A stretch of DNA of 64,000 nt from Pedobacter glucosidilyticus (GTDB taxonomy: Bacteria > Bacteroidota > Bacteroidia > Sphingobacteriales > Sphingobacteriaceae). The notes below the pieces were generated by a model. It made no database searches. It was not told the DNA's origin and saw nothing but the letters and a program-made list of their open reading frames with translations. The DNA is taken from NCBI RefSeq assembly GCF_002483235.1, contig NZ_DLHN01000021.1:62001-126000 (forward strand). The letters run 5' to 3'. The position numbers and the translations under genes were made by a program. Numbering within the stretch: position 1 is the first letter of the stretch; each line of letters starts with the position of its first letter. Shown here in pieces: positions 16,572 through 26,122 of this stretch.

Positions 16572-18092
16572 GTGAAAAATAAAAAAGTTGCACTTATTAT
16601 TCTTGACGGCTGGGGATACGGTCGGAAAGATACCTCAAACGCCATTAATGTGGCAAACACTCCTTTTTTTGATTCTTGTCTTCAAAAATACCCAAACAGT
16701 ACTTTAGAAGCTTCTGGTTTAGCCGTAGGTTTACCCGAAGGGCAAATGGGTAACTCAGAAGTTGGCCACATGAACCTTGGTGCTGGGCGTGTAGTTTACC
16801 AAGAGTTAGGGCGTATCAACAAGGCAGTAACTGATAAAGAATTTACTTCTAACCAGGCTATCAAAAATGCTTTTGAGTATGCTAAAAAAGAAAATAAGGA
16901 TGTTCATTTTATCGGATTAGTTTCTGATGGTGGTGTACATTCGCACATCAATCATTTAAAAGGATTATGTGACACAGCGCAAGATTTTGGTTTGGAGAAT
17001 GTTTTTATTCACGCTTTTTTAGATGGTAGAGATACAGACCCAAATTCTGGCTTAGGTTTTATAACCGAGTTAAATGATCATTTGCAAAGTACATCAGCAA
17101 AATTGGCTTCTGCTATTGGTAGGTATTACGCTATGGATAGAGATAACCGTTGGGAACGTGTAAAACTAGCTTATGATTTATTGGTTAAAGCAGAAGGCAA
17201 AAAAGTAGATGCCATAACCAATGGTATTCAAGAATCTTACGAAGAAGGTGTTACCGATGAATTTATAAAACCTTTAGTAGTTTGCGATAAAGAGGGTAAT
17301 CCTACTGCTACTATTAAAGATGGCGATGTGGTCATCTGTTTTAACTTTAGAACAGACCGTGGACGTGAAATAACGCTAGCCTTATCGCAAAAAGCATTTC
17401 CAGAGTATGATATGAAGCCTTTGGATTTGTACTATGTTACCATGACTAGCTACGATGAAACTTTCCAAAAAGTTAATGTAGCTTTTGGTAAAGATGATTT
17501 GGTGATGACCCTAGGCGAGGTTATAGAACAAGCAGGTAAAAATCAAATCAGAATTGCTGAAACAGAGAAATATCCGCATGTTACTTTCTTTTTTTCTGGT
17601 GGCAGAGAGAAAGAGTTTAAAAACGAAAAAAGATTGTTAATTCCTTCTCCTAAAGTAGCTACCTATGATTTACAGCCAGAAATGAGCGCTCATGGAATTA
17701 CAGAAGCTATCATCCCTGAATTGGTTGCAGAATGGCCAGATTTTATTTGCTTAAACTTTGCTAACCCAGACATGGTTGGGCATACAGGTGTATTTGATGC
17801 CGTTGTTAAAGCAGTAGAAACTGTAGACCACTGTACAGAACAAGTTGTTAAAGCTGGTTTAGCACACGGCTATTCTTTCATCATCATTGCAGACCACGGT
17901 AATGCAGATTTTATGGTGAATGAAGACGGTTCTGCCAATACAGCTCATAGTACAAACTTAGTCCCTTGTATTTTAATTGATGAGGATTACAAGCAAGTTA
18001 AAAATGGTAAACTTGGAGATATAGCGCCAACTATACTAAAAATAATGAATATAAACATCCCAGCCGAAATGACTGGTGATGTATTGGTATAA
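16572..18092 (+). CDS. gpmI: 2,3-bisphosphoglycerate-independent phosphoglycerate mutase
   Basis: Interconverts 3- and 2-phosphoglycerate in glycolysis and gluconeogenesis. It is a 506-residue two-domain manganese enzyme. The first metal ligand is Asp12 in LIILDGWGYG, and the phospho-acceptor Ser62 is in QMGNSEVGH. The second metal site is seen in NFANPDMVGHTG and the ADHGNAD segment. The start is GTG 16572 (VKNKKVALIIL); upstream in-frame sequence back to 16512 has only a TTG and lies over the promoter. Confidence 0.96.
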   Translation: MKNKKVALIILDGWGYGRKDTSNAINVANTPFFDSCLQKYPNSTLEASGLAVGLPEGQMGNSEVGHMNLGAGRVVYQELGRINKAVTDKEFTSNQAIKNAFEYAKKENKDVHFIGLVSDGGVHSHINHLKGLCDTAQDFGLENVFIHAFLDGRDTDPNSGLGFITELNDHLQSTSAKLASAIGRYYAMDRDNRWERVKLAYDLLVKAEGKKVDAITNGIQESYEEGVTDEFIKPLVVCDKEGNPTATIKDGDVVICFNFRTDRGREITLALSQKAFPEYDMKPLDLYYVTMTSYDETFQKVNVAFGKDDLVMTLGEVIEQAGKNQIRIAETEKYPHVTFFFSGGREKEFKNEKRLLIPSPKVATYDLQPEMSAHGITEAIIPELVAEWPDFICLNFANPDMVGHTGVFDAVVKAVETVDHCTEQVVKAGLAHGYSFIIIADHGNADFMVNEDGSANTAHSTNLVPCILIDEDYKQVKNGKLGDIAPTILKIMNINIPAEMTGDVLV

Positions 18093-18617
18093 ATGATTAG
18101 GATACTATTGATCATATCCGCATTATGCTTAACAGCTTGTTCTTTTTCTGATAAAAAAAAGGAACAGGCTGTTAACTATTACAATCTGCAAAAATATTTT
18201 TTTGAAGAAGCAGGTAGATTAAATCAATCAAAACCAAAAGTTGTAAAAACAGTAAAGCACAATAATGTTTCTGAAACACAAAACATAAAAATTGAAGATT
18301 GGACTCAAGAACTTGCTCTTTTTATAGAATCAGATATTAATAAAGCTGCATGGAAAAATAGCTATCAAAAAGATAGTACCAGCACCAAAATCTCTTATAT
18401 AGCTAAAGAAGAAAATTTAAGAACAAGAAAAATTGTTATTCTACTTAACGGTAATAAGCCAACAAAAATTAGCATTACCAACCAAACAAAAAACAACTTA
18501 TATCATACCAAAGAAGAACTTACTTATATTCCAGATACGCTTTACCAAATAGAGAAATTTCAGGATGTAAAAGTTCTGGGTATAAATAACTATAAAGTTT
18601 CAGGTGTAATAAATTAA
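18093..18617 (+). CDS. Hypothetical lipoprotein
   Basis: A 174-residue protein that starts directly after the gpmI stop, so it is probably co-transcribed. The N-terminus is a lipoprotein signal (LCLTACSFSDKKK). The rest is hydrophilic, with no motif I recognise; two halves (an alpha-rich part to residue 100 and a beta-rich part after) are suggested by the residue pattern. The 3' end overlaps the convergent TPR gene by four bases. Confidence 0.75.
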   Translation: MIRILLIISALCLTACSFSDKKKEQAVNYYNLQKYFFEEAGRLNQSKPKVVKTVKHNNVSETQNIKIEDWTQELALFIESDINKAAWKNSYQKDSTSTKISYIAKEENLRTRKIVILLNGNKPTKISITNQTKNNLYHTKEELTYIPDTLYQIEKFQDVKVLGINNYKVSGVIN

Positions 18618-19231
18618 TTTTTTATATTAATAAGTAGTTGTTTAGATTTTTCTATCTGAGAAACAATATCTTTCCTAGCAGCGTTTTCTGATAAAACTTT
18701 CTTTAAATCCGTGATAGAAGAGTTAGCAGCAGCAATAGCCACATTTTTATTGTAAATGTCATTTACTTTTTGACTTTTATAGGCACTGTACTCTTGGTAC
18801 GCTAAGCCTCTATTCTGGTAGAACTTCATGTCGCTAGGCGTAAGCTCAATACCGCTAGAGAAATCTTTAATAGCACCAAGTAAAAGTTCTTCTTTCTCAG
18901 GATTTTTATAATCTTTTATTTGGCTACTTAAAAGCATTTTTGCTTTACCTCTATAATAATAAGCAATAGCTTCTGAGGGTTTGTAAGCAACTAATTTATC
19001 AAAAGACTCTATAGATTTTTTATAATTTGAAGAATGGTAATAAGCATAACCCAAAAGATAAAGTGCATTCATATTGCTATGATCTTGTTTAACAGCTTGT
19101 TCAAAAAAAGTAGCAGCAGTAATAAAGTCGCCACTCATCATGGCTTTTTGCCCAAGGCGCTCAAATGGAGTTTGTGCCACTATGGTAATGGGTAAAATAA
19201 GAGCTAAAACTGTTAAAATTTTATATTTCAT
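18614..19231 (-). CDS. TPR-repeat exported protein
   Basis: A 205-residue protein with a signal peptide (cleavage near TIVAQ) and three to four tetratricopeptide repeats, for example ALYLLGYAYYHSSNYKKSIE and AYYYRGKAKMLLSS. It should act as a periplasmic protein-binding scaffold. It stands alone and is divergent from lon; the 261-bp space between holds promoters but no visible gene. Confidence 0.85.
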   Translation of the reverse strand: MKYKILTVLALILPITIVAQTPFERLGQKAMMSGDFITAATFFEQAVKQDHSNMNALYLLGYAYYHSSNYKKSIESFDKLVAYKPSEAIAYYYRGKAKMLLSSQIKDYKNPEKEELLLGAIKDFSSGIELTPSDMKFYQNRGLAYQEYSAYKSQKVNDIYNKNVAIAAANSSITDLKKVLSENAARKDIVSQIEKSKQLLINIKN

Positions 19232-19396
19232 GGATATAACTATTACCTTTAAAGATTGTAAATTGTGAAAATATAAACGATTTTAAAACTAAAATATTTC
19301 TTTTTCTGCAATTAATTAACTGACTATTTTTCAGTTTACAAAGATGGTAATAAATAAAACTGGCCACATGAAGTAATTATTAACCTAAAATTATCA

Positions 19397-19414
19397 TTGG
19401 CATAACTGTTGAAC
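19397..19414 (+). promoter_or_regulatory. Possible sigma-54-like promoter upstream of lon
   Basis: TTGGCATAACTGTTGAAC resembles the -24/-12 consensus TTGGCAC-N5-TTGC, with GG kept and the -12 GC changed to GA. It lies about 80 bp before lon. One invariant base is missing, so this is only a candidate. Confidence 0.2.
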
Positions 19415-19492
19415 TTTTAAATAATTCAAAAATAATAGACAAATAGGTAAATCTAATCTGCCAATTTGGCTTTATTCAAAACATAAGATAAT

Positions 19493-21970
19493 ATGAGCAA
19501 ATTCGATCCGTTCGATTTTAACCAAGCAATGCCACTAATAAATGAAGATACCGAGTTTTTTCCTCTCATGTCTCAAGAAGACGAGGAAGAAATGAATAAT
19601 GAACAAACACCAGAAATTCTTGCTGTTTTGCCTTTAAGAAACACAGTTTTATTTCCAGGAGTTGTTATTCCTATTACTGTTGGTAGAGATAAATCTATCA
19701 AACTGATAAAAGACGCTTATAAAGGCGATAGAGTTATAGGTGTTGTAGCGCAGTTAGATGTAAGTGTAGAAGACCCAAAATTTGACGAGCTTAATAAAGT
19801 TGGTACAGTAGCTGTTATTGTTAAAATGCTACAAATGCCTGATGGTAATACCACCGTAATTATACAAGGTAAAAATCGTTTCGAGCTGGTAGAGCAAGTA
19901 CAATCAGAACCTTATATAAAAGCTACTGTAAAGAAATTTGAGGAGGTAAGACCAAAGGTAGATAAAGAATTTAAAGCGATGGTTTCATCTGTCAAAGAGA
20001 TGGCCATGCAAATCATTCAATTTTCACCAAATATTCCTTCTGAGGCTGCCATTGCTATTAAAAATATAGAAAGCGTCCCTTTTTTAATCAACTTTATATC
20101 TTCTAATATGAATGCCTCTGTTGCAGATAAGCAGAAGATGTTAGAAGTTGCAAATTTAAGAGATAGGGCTCAAATGGTTCTAAGCCATTTAAGTACCGAG
20201 TTACAATTATTAGAGCTTAAAAATCGAATCCAAAATAAAGTAAAGGTTGATTTAGATAAACAGCAAAGAGATTATTTCTTAAATCAACAACTCAAAACCA
20301 TCCAGGAAGAATTAGGTGGTAATTCTCCGGATATGGAAATTGAGGAGCTGAGGAAAAAAGGTAGTAAGAAGCAGTGGTCTAAAGAAACAGCTAATCATTT
20401 TAACAAAGAGCTAGATAAATTAGCCAGAATGAATCCGGCTGCGGCCGATTACTCTGTGCAAATTAACTACTTAGAAGTGTTGTTAGATTTACCTTGGCAG
20501 CAATTTACTAAAGATAATTTTGACTTAAAACGAGCTCAAAAAATATTAGATAAAGACCATTATGGTTTAGATAAGGTTAAAAAGCGTATCATAGAATATT
20601 TGGCTGTATTAAAGCTAAAACATAATATGAAAGCGCCTATTTTATGCTTAGTTGGCCCTCCGGGAGTTGGTAAAACTTCATTAGGGAAATCTGTGGCAAA
20701 GGCTTTAGGAAGAAAATATGTAAGAATGGCTTTGGGTGGTGTAAGAGATGAGGCTGAGATAAGAGGACATCGCAAAACTTATATTGGTGCTATGCCGGGG
20801 CGTATTATTCAGTCTATTAAAAAGGCAGGAACCTCAAATCCGGTTTTTGTTTTAGATGAGATTGATAAAGTAGGAAATGATTTTAGAGGCGACCCTTCAT
20901 CGGCTTTATTAGAGGTTTTAGATCCAGAACAAAATAACGCTTTTAATGATCATTTTGTAGAGTTAGATTATGATTTATCTAACGTGATGTTTATCGCAAC
21001 AGCCAATTCTTTAAGTAACATACAACCTGCTTTGTTAGACAGGATGGAAATTATCGAAGTAAATGGCTATACGATTGAGGAAAAAATAGAAATCGCTAAA
21101 AAGCATCTTTTACCAAAACAAAAAGAACAACATGGCTTAAAAGCTAAAGATGTTAATCTAAAATCGTCAGTAATAGAAAAAATTATTGAAGATTATACTC
21201 GTGAATCTGGAGTTAGAGGTTTAGAGAAAAAAATAGGTTCGGTAGTACGAGGTGCCGCTACCAAATTAGCCATGGAAGAAACCTATAATGTTAATTTTAC
21301 CGCTACCGATATAGAAGAAATTCTAGGCCCTCCAATTTTTGATAAAGATTTTTACGAAGGTAACGAAGTTGCTGGTGTGGTAACAGGTTTGGCTTGGACA
21401 CAAGTAGGCGGTGATATCCTATTTATAGAAGCCAGCCTAAGCCCTGGAAAAGGTAGAATGACTTTAACTGGTAATTTAGGAGATGTGATGAAAGAGTCTG
21501 CTACCATTGCCATGGCTTACATGCGAGCACATGCTGCAAGTTTCGGTATAGATTATCGTGTTTTTGACCAATGGGATATTCATATCCATGTTCCTGCTGG
21601 GGCAACACCCAAAGATGGTCCTTCTGCCGGTATAACCATGTTAACAGCTTTAACATCAGCATTTACACAAAGAAAAGTTAAAGAACATTTAGCCATGACA
21701 GGTGAAATTACCCTACGTGGTAAAGTTTTACCTGTAGGCGGCATTAAAGAAAAGATTTTAGCAGCTAAGCGAGCAAATATTAAGGATATTATCTTATCTA
21801 AAGCAAATAAAAAAGATATTTTGGAGATTAAAGAGTCTTATATTAAAGATTTAAACTTCCATTATGTAACCGATATGACGGAAGTTATTAAACTTGCTTT
21901 GTTAGATAAGAAGGTGAAAAATGCTTTAGATATTGTTTATAAAGAACCTGTTAAGCAAAACCAAAACTAA
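19493..21970 (+). CDS. lon: ATP-dependent protease Lon
   Basis: Degrades misfolded and regulatory proteins in the cytoplasm. It is 825 residues: an N-terminal substrate-binding domain (LPLRNTVLFPGVVIPI), an AAA+ ATPase with Walker A GPPGVGKTS and Walker B FVLDEIDKVG, a sensor/arginine-finger region (LLDRMEII), and a C-terminal protease with the catalytic Ser in PKDGPSAGITM and Lys in the GGIKEKILAAKRA segment. It has its own terminator at 21975. Confidence 0.98.
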   Translation: MSKFDPFDFNQAMPLINEDTEFFPLMSQEDEEEMNNEQTPEILAVLPLRNTVLFPGVVIPITVGRDKSIKLIKDAYKGDRVIGVVAQLDVSVEDPKFDELNKVGTVAVIVKMLQMPDGNTTVIIQGKNRFELVEQVQSEPYIKATVKKFEEVRPKVDKEFKAMVSSVKEMAMQIIQFSPNIPSEAAIAIKNIESVPFLINFISSNMNASVADKQKMLEVANLRDRAQMVLSHLSTELQLLELKNRIQNKVKVDLDKQQRDYFLNQQLKTIQEELGGNSPDMEIEELRKKGSKKQWSKETANHFNKELDKLARMNPAAADYSVQINYLEVLLDLPWQQFTKDNFDLKRAQKILDKDHYGLDKVKKRIIEYLAVLKLKHNMKAPILCLVGPPGVGKTSLGKSVAKALGRKYVRMALGGVRDEAEIRGHRKTYIGAMPGRIIQSIKKAGTSNPVFVLDEIDKVGNDFRGDPSSALLEVLDPEQNNAFNDHFVELDYDLSNVMFIATANSLSNIQPALLDRMEIIEVNGYTIEEKIEIAKKHLLPKQKEQHGLKAKDVNLKSSVIEKIIEDYTRESGVRGLEKKIGSVVRGAATKLAMEETYNVNFTATDIEEILGPPIFDKDFYEGNEVAGVVTGLAWTQVGGDILFIEASLSPGKGRMTLTGNLGDVMKESATIAMAYMRAHAASFGIDYRVFDQWDIHIHVPAGATPKDGPSAGITMLTALTSAFTQRKVKEHLAMTGEITLRGKVLPVGGIKEKILAAKRANIKDIILSKANKKDILEIKESYIKDLNFHYVTDMTEVIKLALLDKKVKNALDIVYKEPVKQNQN

Positions 21971-21974
21971 TTTC

Positions 21975-22003
21975 AAAACCCGGTTAAGCCGGGTTTTTTG
22001 TTT
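21975..22003 (+). terminator. Rho-independent terminator after lon
   Basis: A 9-bp stem AAAACCCGG/CCGGGTTTT with a five-base loop, followed by T-rich sequence. Confidence 0.9.
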
Positions 22004-22089
22004 TAGGGTAAAATAAATGACTTCACTCATATTTTATTCTATATTTAAAAGCTATTTTTACTTTATATAAGCTATTTATCAATTATACC

Positions 22090-22923
22090 ATGATCAAGAT
22101 TCTTGTTACAACCGATTTTTCTGCCAATTCTAAAGCAGCAATTAAATTTGCAATTAAATTTGCTGAGCAATATCCAGAAGTTTCATTAACTTTTTTCCAT
22201 TCTTATCATATTTTAAAGCCTACTTCTTATAGCGATGCTAAATTTGAAGCTTATGAAAAAGCTCAAAAAGAAAACATTAATAAAAAGTTAGAAAAGTTTG
22301 TTAAAGATGTTTACCATACTTCTGGGATAAAACCTACAGAAATACATTGTGTTTGCAGAGAGTCTGTAGTGGCGCATAGCAATATCATGAATTATGCTAA
22401 ACAAGAAGGCTTTAATTTTATTTCCATTGGTACAAGAGGAGCGGGTAAAATAGAAAAACTATTTGGTACGCATACCTCTTATGTTATCAGCCAATCATCT
22501 ATTCCGGTAATTGCAGTACCTAAAACCTATCGTTCAAAAAATATAGAAAAGGTTTTATACGCTTCAGATTTGATTCATTTAGATAAAGAGTTAGATCAAG
22601 TCATTGATTTTGCTAAGCCTATTGATGCTAAAATAGAAGTTGTGCATTTTGGTTTTCCTTCTGATATAGAGAAGAAAATAAAATTAGCAGAAGAAAAAGT
22701 TAAAAACCATGCTGATTACCCGGTAGATTTTCATGTACAGCCCAGCGACTTCATAAAATCTCTAGTTGATAATATAGAAAAAGCAGTAAAGAAAAATAAA
22801 CCTTCTATATTGGTAATGTTTACCGATCAAAAAGTTTCTTTTTTTAAAAAGATGTTGTTTTCTGGTAATACAGAAGAATTTGCGTTAAACACTAAAGTTC
22901 CTTTATTAGTCTTCCCAAAATAA
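22090..22923 (+). CDS. Universal stress protein, tandem UspA domains
   Basis: A 277-residue cytoplasmic protein with two UspA-like domains. The first (residues 1-145) is better conserved, with TTDFSANSKAAIKFAI and the nucleotide-loop pattern IGTRGAGKIEKLFGTHTSYV ending SSIPVIAVP. The second (150-277) keeps FSGNTEEFALNTKVPLLVFP. Such proteins bind ATP or AMP and are induced under stress. The next gene starts two bases after its stop. Confidence 0.9.
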   Translation: MIKILVTTDFSANSKAAIKFAIKFAEQYPEVSLTFFHSYHILKPTSYSDAKFEAYEKAQKENINKKLEKFVKDVYHTSGIKPTEIHCVCRESVVAHSNIMNYAKQEGFNFISIGTRGAGKIEKLFGTHTSYVISQSSIPVIAVPKTYRSKNIEKVLYASDLIHLDKELDQVIDFAKPIDAKIEVVHFGFPSDIEKKIKLAEEKVKNHADYPVDFHVQPSDFIKSLVDNIEKAVKKNKPSILVMFTDQKVSFFKKMLFSGNTEEFALNTKVPLLVFPK

Positions 22924-22924
22924 A

Positions 22925-23890
22925 TTGAAGAAAATTTTTGCTTGTTTATGGAGTCTGCTATTTATTAAAACAATAATAGTTCAAGCTCAAGAGACTAATT
23001 ATAAATACGAATTTGGCTTTAGAAGCGAAAACGATGCTTATTTAGCTATCGGCCAGGATCAGTATTATACCAATGGTTTGTTTTTAAACTTTAGGTCGGC
23101 TATAAATCCTGCAAAAACACAAGATACCAGTAAGCTAGTAAAGAAGATATGGGCTTTAAGCATAGCGCATAAAATGTACAATGCAGCATCAGGAAATATT
23201 AGAAATATAGCTAGTGTTGATAGGCCATTTGCAGCTTATGCTTATGGTGCAGCTTCTTTAAATTATTACTTTAAGAAGGAAACTATTTTAGGCGTAGAAT
23301 TACAAGGCGGTATTCTTGGTCCATCAGCTAAAGGAGAGGAGGGGCAGAAATTTTATCATGAGGTTTTTGGTTTTTATGATATTAATGGCTGGCAATTTCA
23401 GGTTAAAGATGAAATAGGTGTAAACCTTCTCCTTAATTATCAAAGTCTTTTATATCGTAACCAAAAACGTACTTCAGATTTTAGCTTACCAGTAGAAGCT
23501 AGAATAGGTAATACCTTTACAGGTTTGAAAGCGGGGGTGTTGTTTAGAACAGGTACATTAAATCCGCTTTACCATAGCATGGCAACAAATAGTTTTGTAT
23601 CTACCTACAAAGAAGCTCAAGCTAAAGAAAAAGAGCTGTACTTCTTTTTAAAACCATCTTTAGATGTAGTTATTTATGATGCAACCATTTCTGGAGGTTT
23701 ATTTAGGGAAGATAAAGGACCGGTAGTTTATGATGTTAAGCCTTTGGTTTTTTCGCAAGAATTGGGTGTGGCTTTTGCACAAAAAAGATGGACCTTCAAT
23801 TTCTCTTTGATTTTTAAATCAAAGGAATTAAAAAGTTCAGCCAAAGCACATCAATATGGTGTCATAGATTTGTATTATAGGTTTAATTAA
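22925..23890 (+). CDS. LpxR-like outer-membrane lipid A deacylase
   Basis: A 321-residue outer-membrane beta-barrel of the LpxR/DUF2219 family. LpxR removes the 3'-linked acyloxyacyl chain from lipid A with calcium. Visible family features are RSENDAYL, QDQYYTNGLF near residue 40 and the DRPFAAYAYG segment, with a C-terminal aromatic barrel strand. The signal peptide MKKIFACLWSLLF starts at TTG 22925, and no ATG can replace it. It lies between a stress protein and an OafA-type acyltransferase, both nearly contiguous, suggesting an envelope-modifying unit. Activity is inferred from family only. Confidence 0.8.
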   Translation: MKKIFACLWSLLFIKTIIVQAQETNYKYEFGFRSENDAYLAIGQDQYYTNGLFLNFRSAINPAKTQDTSKLVKKIWALSIAHKMYNAASGNIRNIASVDRPFAAYAYGAASLNYYFKKETILGVELQGGILGPSAKGEEGQKFYHEVFGFYDINGWQFQVKDEIGVNLLLNYQSLLYRNQKRTSDFSLPVEARIGNTFTGLKAGVLFRTGTLNPLYHSMATNSFVSTYKEAQAKEKELYFFLKPSLDVVIYDATISGGLFREDKGPVVYDVKPLVFSQELGVAFAQKRWTFNFSLIFKSKELKSSAKAHQYGVIDLYYRFN

Positions 23891-23893
23891 TGT

Positions 23894-25663
23894 ATGATAG
23901 GAGATTCTACTTATAGAAAAGACATTGATGGGTTAAGGGCTATTTCAATAATAGCAGTAATCTTATTCCATCTTAAATTAATAACTAATGGATACTTAGG
24001 GGTAGATATTTTTTTTGTAATAAGTGGGTATTTGATAACAAAGCAAATCTATACGCAAACATTAGTAGGTGAATTTTCAATAATAAGCTTCTTTGAAAGA
24101 AGAATAAGAAGGATTGTCCCTTTAGTATTATTTACATCTTTTTTAGCGCTTATCTTAGGCATGTTTACTATGTTGCCCGATGATTTGGAAAATCTGAGCC
24201 AATCCGTAATTGCTACAAATTTTTTCAGTAATAATATCCTGTTATTATTAACTTCTGAAAACTACTGGAAACTCGTAAATGATTATAAGCCACTAATGCA
24301 CACGTGGAGTTTAGGTATAGAAGAACAGTTCTACATTATTTATCCACTCATATTTATAATATTTAAAAAAAGTAGTTTAAGAATTTTAAAAGTATCACTC
24401 GTTTTTTTAGCATTATCTTCATTTGTTTTATTTATAGTTATAGATAAAAGTGCTTATAAGTTTTTTTTACTACCCTTTAGATATTTTGAATTAGCTGCGG
24501 GCGGTATAAGCTATATTTTATTTAGTGAGAAGAGGTTTTCGAGTAATGTGAAATGGGTTTCTCTGTTAGGTTTATTATTTATTGTTTTCTTTGATTTTAA
24601 GCTTGTTAATGAAGTTAAAATTTTGATTATTGTTATTAGTTCTTTAGGTATTCTATTTAGTCAAGATGATAGTGGTTTATCTAAATTATTAGAAAACAGA
24701 GTCATGGTTTGCATAGGTAAGCTAAGTTTTAGTTTATACATGTGGCATCAAATAGTATTAGCTTTTTATAGATATTTGTATTCTTCAGAAATAGTTATAC
24801 TTTCTATTATTAGCTTCTTCGTTATTATAATATTTCTCTCTGTTTTTTCTTATAGGTTTATTGAAGTTCCGTTTAGGGATAAAGATAGAATACCAACAAG
24901 ATATTTTTTTAGTGCTATTATTTTAATGCTATTTGTGTCTACATTTATTTCTTTAGCTATTTACACACGAGCAGGTATTATTAGAGACGTTCCGGAGCTC
25001 GATATTAAAAGTACGAGTATTAAAAAGAACTTCAATATCCTCAATGTTAGAGATAATCCGCATATAAACTATAATTCTAGGATTTATAAATTAGATAAAA
25101 ATTTTAAAACTCAAAAGATTAGAATCTTAATAATTGGAGATAGCTTTGCTCGGGATTGGGCAAACGTTTTATTAGAATCTAGTTATAAAGATAAAATTGA
25201 AATTTCTTATATTGTAAAACTTATTACACATCCTGAAGCAAATATTCGAATTAATAATTCTGATGTAATTTTTTTCTCTCCAATTCTTAAAGAGGATTTT
25301 GAACCTTTAAGAAAGCAATATCAAATACCACTAAATAAATTATGGATTATAGGGACTAAGAATTTTGGTTCTAATAATGGTGTTTTTTATAACCAAAAGG
25401 GTAAACTAAATTATTGCTTCCAAAGAACAAAGGTTGAAACTAAATATGTCGAAGAAAATATGATATTAAAGAAACAGTGGGGTAATAGGTATATAGATTT
25501 ATTAGGTTCAACAATGGATACTGATGGTTTAATGCCAGTTTTTACTCCCGATTGTAAATTCATAAGTCAAGATGGGATGCACTTTACTGAAAACGGTGCG
25601 AAATACTTTGCAAAAGTATTATCTATAAATAAATATATCAGGAAAAAAATTAATCCCAAGTGA
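23894..25663 (+). CDS. OafA/YrhL-type acyltransferase with SGNH domain
   Basis: A 589-residue polytopic protein: an acyltransferase-3 membrane domain (residues 1-360, about ten helices) followed by a periplasmic SGNH domain. Motifs are RKDIDGLRAISIIAVILFH, FFVISGYLI, the FERRIRRI arginine pattern and HTWSLGIEEQFY. The SGNH part has IIGDSFARDW and DGMHFTENG near the end. Relatives O-acetylate lipopolysaccharide O-antigen or other surface glycans. The gene is visibly richer in A+T than its neighbours (many Ile, Phe, Asn and Lys codons), which could reflect transfer. Its 3' end overlaps arfB on the other strand by 14 bases. Confidence 0.92.
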   Translation: MIGDSTYRKDIDGLRAISIIAVILFHLKLITNGYLGVDIFFVISGYLITKQIYTQTLVGEFSIISFFERRIRRIVPLVLFTSFLALILGMFTMLPDDLENLSQSVIATNFFSNNILLLLTSENYWKLVNDYKPLMHTWSLGIEEQFYIIYPLIFIIFKKSSLRILKVSLVFLALSSFVLFIVIDKSAYKFFLLPFRYFELAAGGISYILFSEKRFSSNVKWVSLLGLLFIVFFDFKLVNEVKILIIVISSLGILFSQDDSGLSKLLENRVMVCIGKLSFSLYMWHQIVLAFYRYLYSSEIVILSIISFFVIIIFLSVFSYRFIEVPFRDKDRIPTRYFFSAIILMLFVSTFISLAIYTRAGIIRDVPELDIKSTSIKKNFNILNVRDNPHINYNSRIYKLDKNFKTQKIRILIIGDSFARDWANVLLESSYKDKIEISYIVKLITHPEANIRINNSDVIFFSPILKEDFEPLRKQYQIPLNKLWIIGTKNFGSNNGVFYNQKGKLNYCFQRTKVETKYVEENMILKKQWGNRYIDLLGSTMDTDGLMPVFTPDCKFISQDGMHFTENGAKYFAKVLSINKYIRKKINPK

Positions 25664-26063
25664 TATTCCTATTGATTTTCTTAAGCGCTTGTTTCTTTTT
25701 GCTCTCTAATCGTTTATGAACAGCTGCTTTGCTAGGTTTAGTGGATTTTCTTGGCTTTTCTTCTATTAAACTTTCTTTAACCAGCTTAAAAAGTTTTTTA
25801 ATAGCAAGTTCTTTATTTCTGTGTTGACTACGGTCATCATCAACTACAATATGCAATAAACCTTCTTTATCAATTCTGTTTGCTAGCTTTTGTATGATGA
25901 GTTGTTTTTGATGTTCATCGCAGGCAGCTGTTTGGTTAATATCCCAAATCAATTCAACTTTAGAAGAAACTTTATTTACATGTTGCCCGCCTTTACCACC
26001 ACTTCTAGAAGTTTTAAAGGTAAGTTCTTGAATAAGAATCTGAAAATCTGGTTTCTTCGGCAT
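25650..26063 (-). CDS. arfB: Alternative ribosome-rescue factor ArfB
   Basis: A 137-residue peptidyl-tRNA hydrolase that frees ribosomes stalled without a stop codon. The GGQ motif (residues 25-27, in SRSGGKGGQHVNKVSS) matches class I release factors, no stop-codon-reading domain is present, and the C-terminal tail is basic (KKKQALKKINRN) for insertion into the empty mRNA channel. Length and tail separate it from full release factors. Confidence 0.93.
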   Translation of the reverse strand: MPKKPDFQILIQELTFKTSRSGGKGGQHVNKVSSKVELIWDINQTAACDEHQKQLIIQKLANRIDKEGLLHIVVDDDRSQHRNKELAIKKLFKLVKESLIEEKPRKSTKPSKAAVHKRLESKKKQALKKINRNITWD

Positions 26064-26122
26064 AACTAAATATCTAAATCTCTTTCAAAGGTTTCGCAAT
26101 TAATTTAATTTAGCAATTATAA

